Part shown: positions 57,340 through 64,000 of the stretch, piece after piece
How positions within the stretch are numbered: position 1 is the first letter of the stretch
Layout of the letters: every line of letters starts with the position of its first letter
Assembly: GCF_002250625.1 (NCBI RefSeq)
Contig: NZ_NMVQ01000012.1
Location: 186,001-250,000 of the forward strand
Source of the DNA: Enemella dayhoffiae
GTDB taxonomy: Bacteria > Actinomycetota > Actinomycetes > Propionibacteriales > Propionibacteriaceae
Direction: 5' to 3'
DNA length: 64,000 nucleotides
Position numbers and translations under genes: made by a program
Notes under the pieces: model-generated
What the model was told of the DNA's origin: nothing
What the model saw: the letters and a program-made list of their open reading frames with translations, nothing else
Databases searched by the model: none

Positions 57340-57945
57340 TCAGCCGGAAACCCTTGCAGGCAACGTCTTCGGCTTGTAGGCCGGTCGCTGCTGCTCATAG
57401 CTGCCGATGGCGTCCTCGTGCCGCAGGGTGAGCCCGATGTCGTCCAGACCCTCCATCAGCCGCCACCGGGTGTAGTCGTCGATCTCGAATTCCCAGGCCT
57501 TGTTGCCACCGGTGATGGTGCGCTGCTCCAGATTGATGGTGAGCTGCACGGCCGGGTCGGCCTCGACGGTCTCCCACAGCTCGTCCACGGTCGACTGCTT
57601 CACCACCGCGATCAGCAGCCCGGCCTTGCCGGAGTTGCTGCGGAAGATGTCGCCGAAGCGGGATCCGATGATCACCTTGAAGCCGTAGTTCTGCAACGCC
57701 CACACGGCATGCTCGCGCGAGGAGCCGGTGCCGAAATCCGGGCCGGGGATGAGGATCGTGGCGCCCTGGTGCTCCGGCTTGTTCAGCACGAAGTCGGGAT
57801 CGGAGCGCCAGGCGGCGAAGAGCCCGTCCTCGAAACCGGTCTTGGTGACCCGCTTCAGATAGACCGCCGGGATGATCTGGTCGGTGTCGACGTTGCTGCG
57901 GCGAAGCGGCAGCGCGGTCCCGGTGTGGGTGGCGAACTTCTCCAT
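57340..57945 (-). CDS. leuD: 3-isopropylmalate dehydratase, small subunit
   Basis: This 201-aa swivelling domain of isopropylmalate isomerase acts in leucine biosynthesis. [31 protein letters not shown], the diagnostic [18 protein letters not shown] and [14 protein letters not shown] are canonical. GGAAGGAG precedes the ATG, which overlaps the leuC stop (TGATG), so the two subunits are made together. The C-terminal [14 protein letters not shown] is the usual actinobacterial tail. Partner of LeuC. Confidence 0.97.
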   Translation of the reverse strand: MEKFATHTGTALPLRRSNVDTDQIIPAVYLKRVTKTGFEDGLFAAWRSDPDFVLNKPEHQGATILIPGPDFGTGSSREHAVWALQNYGFKVIIGSRFGDIFRSNSGKAGLLIAVVKQSTVDELWETVEADPAVQLTINLEQRTITGGNKAWEFEIDDYTRWRLMEGLDDIGLTLRHEDAIGSYEQQRPAYKPKTLPARVSG

Positions 57946-59372
57946 CACTTGGCTCCTTCCAGGTCGCTGGGGGTCGACAGGGTTCCGCGCACCGCGGTGG
58001 CGGCGGCCACAGCCGGCGACACCAGGTGGGTGCGGCCGCCCTTCCCCTGCCGTCCTTCGAAATTTCGGTTCGAGGTGGAGGCCGCACGTTCCCCGGCGGT
58101 CAGCTGATCCGGATTCATGCCCAGGCACATCGAGCAACCCGCGGCCCGCCATTCGGCGCCGGCGGCGGTGAACACCTGGTCGAGCCCCTCGGACTCGGCC
58201 TGCAGGCGTACCCGCGCCGATCCCGGCACGACCAGCATCCGCACCCCGTCGGCAACCCGGTGGCCCTCGACGATGCTGGCTGCCAGCCGCAGGTCCTCGA
58301 TCCGTCCGTTGGTGCAGGAGCCGAGGAAGACCGTGTCCACAGCGATCTCGCGCATCGGCGTACCGGCGACGAGCCCCATGTATTCCAGGGCTCGCGCAGC
58401 GGCCTGCTGGGCCGCGGGATCGTCGAAGTCCTCCGGCGACGGGACCTGGTCTGCCAGGCCCACCCCCTGCCCGGGATTCGTGCCCCAGGTGACGAAGGGC
58501 GCCAGTGCGGACGCGTCGAGGTCGATCTCGGCGTCGAAGCGTGCCCCCTCGTCGGTGCGCAGGGTGCGCCAGTATTCGACCGCGGCATCCCAGTCGGCGC
58601 CCTCGGGAGCGTGCGGACGGCCCTTCAGGTATTCGAAGGTGGTGTCGTCGGGGGCGACCATGCCGGCCTTCGCGCCCCACTCGATGCTCATGTTGCACAG
58701 GGTCATTCGACCCTCCATCGACAGCTGCTCGATGGCGGGTCCGCGGTATTCGACCATGTGCCCCTGGCCGCCGCCGGTGCCGACCTGGGCGATCAGCGCC
58801 AGCACCAGGTCCTTGGCGGTCACCCCCTCGGGGAGATCGCCGTGCACGTTCACCGCCATCGTCTTCGGCTTCGCCTGGGGCAGGGTCTGCGTGGCCAGCA
58901 CGTGCTCCACCTCGGAGGTGCCGATGCCGAACGCGATCGCGCCGAAAGCACCGTGGGTCGAGGTGTGCGAGTCACCGCAGACGACGGTCATCCCGGGCTG
59001 GGTGATCCCGAGCTGCGGGCCGATGATGTGCACCACGCCCTGATCCGGGTCTCCCAGGCTGTGGATGCGTACGCCGAACTCCTCAGCGTTGCGGCGCAGC
59101 GTTTCCACCTGGGTCCGCGAGACCGGGTCGGCGATCGGCTTGTCGATGTCGAGGGTGGGAGTGTTGTGGTCCTCGGTGGCCAGCGTCAGGTCGGGTCGGC
59201 GTACGCCGCGGCCGGCGGCCCGCAGACCGTCGAACGCCTGCGGGCTGGTCACCTCGTGCACCAGATGCAGATCGATGTAGAGCAGATCCGGTTCGCCGGG
59301 CTCGCTGCGCACGACGTGGTCGCGCCACAGCTTCTCGCTGAGGGTGAGGGGGGTGTCTTCGTGTTCTGCCAT
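57945..59372 (-). CDS. leuC: 3-isopropylmalate dehydratase, large subunit
   Basis: This 475-aa aconitase-family enzyme carries a 4Fe-4S cluster and interconverts 2- and 3-isopropylmalate. Cluster cysteines lie in [14 protein letters not shown] and [54 protein letters not shown] and the terminal [33 protein letters not shown] are signatures. ATG at 59372. It is divergent from an IclR-type regulator, the LtbR/NdgR arrangement that controls leuCD in other actinobacteria. No leucine leader peptide is seen in its 123-bp upstream region. Confidence 0.97.
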   Translation of the reverse strand: MAEHEDTPLTLSEKLWRDHVVRSEPGEPDLLYIDLHLVHEVTSPQAFDGLRAAGRGVRRPDLTLATEDHNTPTLDIDKPIADPVSRTQVETLRRNAEEFGVRIHSLGDPDQGVVHIIGPQLGITQPGMTVVCGDSHTSTHGAFGAIAFGIGTSEVEHVLATQTLPQAKPKTMAVNVHGDLPEGVTAKDLVLALIAQVGTGGGQGHMVEYRGPAIEQLSMEGRMTLCNMSIEWGAKAGMVAPDDTTFEYLKGRPHAPEGADWDAAVEYWRTLRTDEGARFDAEIDLDASALAPFVTWGTNPGQGVGLADQVPSPEDFDDPAAQQAAARALEYMGLVAGTPMREIAVDTVFLGSCTNGRIEDLRLAASIVEGHRVADGVRMLVVPGSARVRLQAESEGLDQVFTAAGAEWRAAGCSMCLGMNPDQLTAGERAASTSNRNFEGRQGKGGRTHLVSPAVAAATAVRGTLSTPSDLEGAK

Positions 59373-59460
59373 GACTCCATCCAGGGTTGAGCCCGATCGG
59401 CCTCGTCGCATCCTGATCCGATGCTGCCCGCCATCGTGTCCGCCGTGATCGCAATCGGAG

Positions 59461-59489
59461 TTGCATTCCAGATGGCGAGACGCCAATAT
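59461..59489 (+). promoter_or_regulatory. iclR promoter with an inverted-repeat operator in the spacer
   Basis: -35 TTGCAT (59461-59466), a 17-bp spacer and -10-like CAATAT (59484-59489) end 6 bases before the regulator ATG (leaderless). The spacer holds the inverted repeat TGGCG-AGA-CGCCA (59473-59485), a plausible IclR-type site able to control both this gene and leuCD. Confidence 0.5.
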
Positions 59490-59495
59490 CAGTGT

Positions 59496-60221
59496 ATGGA
59501 CAACTCTAGCGGAGTCGGTGTGCTGGACAAGGCGGCGCTGGTGCTCAGCGCCCTCGAGACCGGCCCGACCACCCTGGCCGGACTGGTCAGCGCCACCGGC
59601 CTGGCCCGGCCCACCGCGCACCGCCTCGCGGTGGCGCTGGAGCACCACCGGCTGGTCGGCCGTGACCTGCAGGGGCGCTTCGTGCTGGGCCCCCGGCTGG
59701 CGGAGCTGGCGATGGCGGCCGGGGAGGATCGGTTGCTGGCCACCGCGGGGCCGGTGCTGGCCCGGTTGCGCGACATCACCGGCGAGTCGGCGCAGTTGTT
59801 CCGCCGGCAGGGGGATGTCCGCATCTGCGTGGCCGCCGCCGAGCGGATGTCCGGGCTGCGCGACACGGTGCCGATCGGCAGCCAGTTGACCATGTCGGCC
59901 GGTTCGGCCGCCCAGGTGCTGCTGGCCTGGGAGGAACCGGACCGGATGCAGCGGGGGCTGCGCGGATCCCGCTATTCGGCGGTCGCGCTGGCCGCGGTGC
60001 GTCGCCGGGGCTGGGCCCAGTCGGTGGGTGAGCGGGAGGCCGGGGTGGCGTCGGTGTCGGCTCCCGTGCGTTCCCCGTCCAGCAAGGTGATCGCGGCGCT
60101 CAGCGTGAGTGGGCCGATCGAGCGGCTCTCTCGTCAACCGGGCCGGCTGCACGCGCGGGCCGTGATGGCCGCCGCGGACCGACTCACCGAGGTGCTGCGC
60201 GATTCCGGCCAGGAGGCCTGA
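59496..60221 (+). CDS. IclR-family regulator, likely of leuCD (LtbR/NdgR type)
   Basis: This 241-aa regulator has an N-terminal winged HTH ([46 protein letters not shown]) and a C-terminal IclR effector domain ([56 protein letters not shown] ... [11 protein letters not shown]). ATG at 59496 has no ribosome site and probably starts a leaderless mRNA. It is divergent from leuC, as with M. tuberculosis Rv2989 and C. glutamicum ltbR, which repress or tune leucine synthesis. Effector unknown. Confidence 0.93.
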   Translation: MDNSSGVGVLDKAALVLSALETGPTTLAGLVSATGLARPTAHRLAVALEHHRLVGRDLQGRFVLGPRLAELAMAAGEDRLLATAGPVLARLRDITGESAQLFRRQGDVRICVAAAERMSGLRDTVPIGSQLTMSAGSAAQVLLAWEEPDRMQRGLRGSRYSAVALAAVRRRGWAQSVGEREAGVASVSAPVRSPSSKVIAALSVSGPIERLSRQPGRLHARAVMAAADRLTEVLRDSGQEA

Positions 60222-60268
60222 GCCACGGTTGGGCGGTGCGCTGCGCCTCTGGCCCTAGGATGACGGCC

Positions 60269-61711
60269 ATGCCCGCGCGCACCCGACCCTGGCTGCTCTG
60301 GGCCTGTCTCGGAGTGCTCGGATCGGCGATGGTGGCCGTGCTGCCATTCTCGGTGGGCTATCTGCCGGACTGGCCCCGCGGGCCAATCAACCGCCACCTG
60401 CCCTGGTTCCGGCGTACCACGGGTTTCTATCTGGCCCGCACCAGTGCGGTGATCGGTTCGGTGCTGCTCTTCGCCGCCTGGTTGAAGTTGCGTCCTCGCC
60501 CGCACCAGGGGCGATCGGAGACCCCGTGGCGCCGGATCGGCCTGGCCTGGACCGTGCCGATGTGGCCGATCCCGCCGGTGATGACGGCCGACGCCTATGC
60601 GTACGCCGCTCAGGGATGGCTGCTGGGGCACGGAAAGAACCCCTATGAGGTGGGGATGGGATTCCCGAGCCCGTTCGCGGATGGGATCTATCAGGCGTGG
60701 GCGCACACCACCGCCGTCTATCCCCCGCTTGCCCTGCAGCTGCAGCGATTCCTGGTCTGGGCCAGCGGCAGCGACCCCTACTGGTCGGTGGTCGCGATGC
60801 GGGTGATGGCCCTGGCCGGGGTCGGTCTGATGGTGGCCGTCGCTCCGGCGCTGGCGCGCCGGGTCGGCATCCGACCCCAGGCGGCGCTGTGGGCGATCGC
60901 GCTGAATCCGTTGGTGCTGGTGCAATTCATCGGCGGCGCGCACAACGACGCCCTGATGGTGGGGCTGATCATGGTGGCGCTGTGGTTGGCCGGTCGACGG
61001 CACGGTCTGATCCTCGGCAGCGTGGCGATCGGGGTGGCCGCCGCGGTGAAACAGCCCGCGATCCTGGCCGGGGTGGGTGTCGTCTGGTGCGCCCTGTTCG
61101 GTGATCGCCCCACCGAGCGGCCGCACTGGGGCCGCGCGCTCGGCGGGCTCGGGGTCGGCGGTTTCATCGGCGCCGCGGTCTTTGTGCTGCTGTCGTTGCC
61201 GGATCGGCTGATGCTGGGGTGGATGGGGCCGTACGCCGGGGCGCCCAGTCTGGTCATCAACCACTCCCCCCTGAGTTGGATCGCGCAGCTGCTGCTGCGC
61301 TGGAAGGTCGACCGGGACCTGGTCAACACCGGACTCAGCGTGACCAGTGGGATCCTGATGCTGGCCGGGTTGGCGTGGGTGCTGTGGCGGTTCGGCCCTC
61401 GCCGGCCGGTGGCGATGACCGCGGGATCGCTGTTGGCGTTCGGACTGCTCGGGCCGGCAATCCAACCCTGGTACGTGTTGTGGGGCGGACCGCTGATCCC
61501 GTTCACCCGGCCCTCGGCCCGGATGGTGCGGGTCTGTCTGGCCGTGGTGCTGGTGCTGTTGATCTCGGGCGTTCTGCAGGAGTTCCTGCCCCCGCCGGTG
61601 GTCGTTCCGATCGGTGCCGCGGTGGCGTTGGCCTGGGCGCTGTGGGATCGCCGGAGAAGCCGCCGGGCGGGCGCCGTCGAAGCCTCCGAGCCGGCCGGAA
61701 CTCTCGCCTGA
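60269..61711 (+). CDS. Polyprenol-phosphomannose-dependent alpha-mannosyltransferase, MptA/MptB-like (GT-C)
   Basis: This 480-aa protein has about 11-13 transmembrane helices. The GT-C acidic motif lies in an early extracytoplasmic loop: MTADAYAYAAQGWLLGHGKNPYEVG. The later segments HTTAVYPPLALQLQ, LNPLVLVQFIGGAHNDALMVGLI, AAVKQPAILAGV and QPWYVLWGGPLIPF are typical of actinobacterial MptB-type alpha-1,6-mannosyltransferases that elongate lipomannan-like glycolipids from polyprenol-phosphate mannose. ATG at 60269 is chosen, with AGGA 8 bases upstream; ATG 60260 is possible. Acceptor and linkage are inferred. Confidence 0.85.
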   Translation: MPARTRPWLLWACLGVLGSAMVAVLPFSVGYLPDWPRGPINRHLPWFRRTTGFYLARTSAVIGSVLLFAAWLKLRPRPHQGRSETPWRRIGLAWTVPMWPIPPVMTADAYAYAAQGWLLGHGKNPYEVGMGFPSPFADGIYQAWAHTTAVYPPLALQLQRFLVWASGSDPYWSVVAMRVMALAGVGLMVAVAPALARRVGIRPQAALWAIALNPLVLVQFIGGAHNDALMVGLIMVALWLAGRRHGLILGSVAIGVAAAVKQPAILAGVGVVWCALFGDRPTERPHWGRALGGLGVGGFIGAAVFVLLSLPDRLMLGWMGPYAGAPSLVINHSPLSWIAQLLLRWKVDRDLVNTGLSVTSGILMLAGLAWVLWRFGPRRPVAMTAGSLLAFGLLGPAIQPWYVLWGGPLIPFTRPSARMVRVCLAVVLVLLISGVLQEFLPPPVVVPIGAAVALAWALWDRRRSRRAGAVEASEPAGTLA

Positions 61712-61730
61712 GCGTGCTACTTTGGCGCCC

Positions 61731-63428
61731 ATGACACCGCCCGAAATGCCCGCCGGCCACGACGACTTCATCCGCGGGTTGGTGCGTTCGGACAACGAGC
61801 AGGGCACCTTCGACGGGCGCGTTCAGACCCGATTCCCACCCGAGCCCAACGGATATCTGCACATCGGGCACGCGAAGGCGATCTGCGTCGACTTCGGGGT
61901 GGCCGATGCCTTCTCCGGCATCTGCAACCTCCGACTGGACGACACGAACCCCGACACCGAGGAGGCCGAATATGGGGAGGCGATCGTCGCCGACCTGGGC
62001 TGGCTCGGTTTCACCCCCGCCTCGATCAGGCACGCCTCGGACTATTTCGACCAGCTGTACGCCTGGGCCGAGGAGCTGGTGCTGGCCGGGAAGGCGTACG
62101 TGGACGATCAGACGGTCGAGGCGATCTCGGAACAGCGGGGCGGTTACGGCAAACCTGGAACTCCGAGCCCGTTCCGGGATCGCAGCCCGGAGGAGAATCT
62201 CGACCTGCTGCGGCGGATGCGCGCCGGCGAGTTCGCCGACGGGGCCCGGGTGCTGCGCGCGAAGATCGACATGGACGCGGAGAACATGCAGCTGCGCGAC
62301 CCGATCATGTATCGGATCCGGCGCCGCCACCACTTCCGGACCGGCGACAAGTGGTGCATCTATCCCACCTATGACTGGGCCCACGGTCAGAGCGATGCCC
62401 TGGAGGGTGTCACCCATTCGCTGTGCACACTGGAATTCCAGGACAACAGGCCGCTCTATGACTGGTATCTCGCGCAGTTGCCGCTGCCCGGTCAAGCGCC
62501 GCGCCAGATCGAGTTCGCCCGGTTGGAGCTGACCCACACGATCACCTCGAAGCGGCGGCTGCGGGGACTGGTCGAGCAGGGGGTGGTGGACGGCTGGGAC
62601 GACCCGCGGATGCCCACCCTGCGCGGGTTGCGCCGACGCGGCTATCCGCCGCGGGCGATCGTCGATTTCTGCAACTACATCGGGGTGACCAGGACCAACT
62701 CCCGGCAGAGCATCGAACTGTTGGAGTCGTTCGTCCGGCGCGAGCTGAACGCGCACGCCCAGCGGCGGATGGCGGTCACCCGACCGCTGCGGCTGGTGCT
62801 CGACGACTGGCCTCGCGATGAAGCCGGAAACCCTGTGGTGGAGTGGTTCGAGCTGGTCAACAACCCGGAGAACCCCGAGGACGGCACGCGGCGGGTCCCA
62901 TTTACCGGGGAGTTGTGGATCGAGCGGGACGACTTCGCCGAGGTGCCGCCGCCGAAGTTCTTCCGACTGTCCCCCGGTCGCGAGGTACGCCTGCGCGGGG
63001 CCTTCCTGGTCACCGCGACCTCGGTCGAGCACGACACCGACGGCACCGTGACCACGGTGCACGCCACCCACGATCCCCAGTCGCGTGGCGGCAACGCCCC
63101 CGACGGGCGCAAGGTGAAATCGACCATGCACTGGGTTTCCACCCAGCACGCGGTTCCGGCCCGCGTGGCGTTGTATGACCGGCTCTTCTCCGCCGAGGTG
63201 CCCGGCGAAGGTACCGGTGAGCCGATGGACGATCTCAACCCCGACTCGGTGGAGTGGCTCACCGACTGTCAGGTCGAGGCGGCACTCGCCGACACCGAGC
63301 CCGGTGCCGTTGTCCAGTTCGAGCGGCTCGGCTATTTCGCCCACGACCCGCGCGAACCGATGGTGTTCCACCGCACCGTCGGCCTGCGCGACGAATGGGC
63401 CAACATCCAGAAGCGCGCGGGCGAGTAG
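61731..63428 (+). CDS. glnS: Glutaminyl-tRNA synthetase
   Basis: This 565-aa class I synthetase charges tRNA-Gln directly. The N-terminal TRFPPEPNGYLHIGHAKAIC carries the HIGH motif. LRLDDTNPDTEE and TYDWAHGQSDALEGVTHSLCTLEFQDNRPLYDWYL are GlnRS-specific. The KMSKS equivalent is ITSKRRL. Two anticodon-binding beta-barrels complete the C-terminal half. ATG at 61731 lacks a ribosome site; TACTTT ends 7 bases upstream, consistent with a leaderless message. GlnS is uncommon in Actinobacteria, most of which use the GatCAB route, so this gene may have been acquired in an ancestor. Confidence 0.95.
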   Translation: MTPPEMPAGHDDFIRGLVRSDNEQGTFDGRVQTRFPPEPNGYLHIGHAKAICVDFGVADAFSGICNLRLDDTNPDTEEAEYGEAIVADLGWLGFTPASIRHASDYFDQLYAWAEELVLAGKAYVDDQTVEAISEQRGGYGKPGTPSPFRDRSPEENLDLLRRMRAGEFADGARVLRAKIDMDAENMQLRDPIMYRIRRRHHFRTGDKWCIYPTYDWAHGQSDALEGVTHSLCTLEFQDNRPLYDWYLAQLPLPGQAPRQIEFARLELTHTITSKRRLRGLVEQGVVDGWDDPRMPTLRGLRRRGYPPRAIVDFCNYIGVTRTNSRQSIELLESFVRRELNAHAQRRMAVTRPLRLVLDDWPRDEAGNPVVEWFELVNNPENPEDGTRRVPFTGELWIERDDFAEVPPPKFFRLSPGREVRLRGAFLVTATSVEHDTDGTVTTVHATHDPQSRGGNAPDGRKVKSTMHWVSTQHAVPARVALYDRLFSAEVPGEGTGEPMDDLNPDSVEWLTDCQVEAALADTEPGAVVQFERLGYFAHDPREPMVFHRTVGLRDEWANIQKRAGE

Positions 63429-63452
63429 GCCGGCCCACCCGTGCCCCACTCC

Positions 63453-63526
63453 CCATCCAGCGAACCAATTTGCTGCCCGCCTGATCCTCGAGGGTTCGGT
63501 GGTTGGCTGGACGGTTCGCTGGATGG
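63453..63526. repeat. Intergenic palindromic repeat cluster D (CCATCCAGCGAACC family)
   Basis: CCATCCAGCGAACC (63453-63466) is followed by a centre with CCTCGAGGGTTCGG, then the inverted variant GGTTCGGTGGTTGG (63493-) and a perfect inverted copy GGTTCGCTGGATGG (63513-63526). It lies just after glnS and 10 bases before the DUF309 gene. Confidence 0.85.
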
Positions 63527-63535
63527 CGGGGTGCG

Positions 63536-64000
63536 ATGAGCCGGGACCGTGACCCCGAGGGTCGGGCCCGCAGTGCCCGGCCCCGGGACGGGCTCGGCCG
63601 CCCGCTCGCCCACGACGCGGTGGGCGTACCGCGACTGGGTGAGGGCGTCACGCGGACGCCGCAGCAGACCCTCACCGAGGCGGTCGAACTCCTCCGGGCA
63701 GGGCGCCCGTTCCACGCCCACGAGGTGTTCGAGGACGCCTGGAAGTCCTGTCCTGATGAGGAACGCGCCTTCTGGCGCGCCCTCGCACAACTGGCCGTGG
63801 GACTCACCCACGCCGCCCGGGGCAACGCCCCGGGTGCGGCCGGCTTGCTGCGCCGGGGAGCCACCGCGCTGCGCGGCTGGCGGGACACCACCCACGGGGC
63901 CGATCTGCAGGTCCTTCTGCCGCAGGCCGAGCGGTGGGCAGCCGCCGCCGATGCGAGTGACCTGGGCTGGGTCGACGCGGGCCTGCGCTCGACTGCCGAG
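63536..64000 (+). CDS. DUF309 protein, 3' end outside window
   Basis: The frame is open from ATG 63536 to the end of the window (155 codons). The N-terminus MSRDRDPEGRARSARPRDGLGRPLAHDAVGVPR is the conserved Arg/Pro-rich start of actinobacterial DUF309 proteins. The helical core ELLRAGRPFHAHEVFEDAWKSCPDEERAFWRALAQLAVGLTHAARGN carries the family's HxxFE...W motif. The family is a small helical family without assigned biochemical role. The first codons lie 10 bases after repeat cluster D. Confidence 0.9.
   Translation, partial: MSRDRDPEGRARSARPRDGLGRPLAHDAVGVPRLGEGVTRTPQQTLTEAVELLRAGRPFHAHEVFEDAWKSCPDEERAFWRALAQLAVGLTHAARGNAPGAAGLLRRGATALRGWRDTTHGADLQVLLPQAERWAAAADASDLGWVDAGLRSTAE

Noticed and set aside
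59373-59495. Leucine attenuator or leader peptide before leuC
   Set aside because: No short frame with leucine codon runs and no competing hairpins are seen. The region is better explained by the divergent IclR promoter and operator.

Overview
This is a gene-dense, roughly 70% GC stretch of an actinobacterial chromosome. The evidence is many GTG/TTG starts, strong C/G third-position bias, actinobacterial SOS boxes (CGAAC-N4-GTTCG type), HupB with a Lys/Ala tail, a sigB-type sigma factor, and several mycothiol-linked DinB-fold enzymes. The adenosylcobalamin-dependent ribonucleotide reductase (NrdJ) and the overall gene set suit Propionibacteriales; that placement is an inference. The gene order matches two blocks known from Mycobacterium: recX-recA-DUF3046 ... 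clgR-cinA-pgsA ... ftsK, and thiL ... ddl-gpsA-fbiD-hupB-leuD-leuC-iclR. The window is therefore core chromosome, not a mobile island. No rRNA, tRNA, CRISPR array, IS element or prophage was seen.

Layout. 1-2.1 kb: end of an oligopeptidase B gene and a SigB-like sigma factor. 2-11.8 kb (minus): hrpA, PAC2, tesB and DinB genes in one coupled run, then a universal stress protein, a PPOX protein, a YbjN-like protein and HMG-CoA lyase. 12-23 kb: a Pro/Gly-rich membrane protein; nrdR-nrdJ under predicted DnaA/NrdR sites; the SOS hub (lexA and a divergent SOS-box membrane protein); P450-dinG; and a small HTH gene divergent from a 17-residue Lys-rich micro-ORF across a phased operator array. 23-30.8 kb (mostly minus): hflX, dapF, miaA, miaB and small membrane proteins, two of them frameshifted. 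31-34.4 kb: a gluABCD-type amino-acid ABC transporter. 34.5-38.6 kb: an orphan AbiEi-like gene between repeat clusters, recX-recA with an SOS box, DUF3046 and two decayed genes. 38.6-50.5 kb: lhr, clgR, cinA, pgsA, rimO, a WYL regulator with its divergent target, and ftsK. 50.5-64 kb: thiL, a small Lrp-like protein, DUF3515, ddl, gpsA, plsC, fbiD, hupB, leuDC, iclR, a GT-C mannosyltransferase, glnS and the start of a DUF309 gene.

How it works together. DNA maintenance dominates: lexA, recA, recX, dinG, lhr, ftsK, hupB and nrdRJ are all present, with LexA sites at three promoters and DnaA boxes before nrdR. Many same-strand neighbours overlap as ATGA or GTGA, which suggests translational coupling.

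The least explained signals are four. (1) An intergenic palindrome family built from CCATCCAGCGAACC and its complement, in four clusters at gene 3' ends. (2) An array of six alternating GTCAA/TTGAC half-sites every 11-12 bp between a small HTH gene and the Lys-rich micro-ORF. (3) A 55-bp near-palindrome after the WYL gene. (4) Several single-base frameshifts, two of them at G runs, in otherwise intact-looking small genes.
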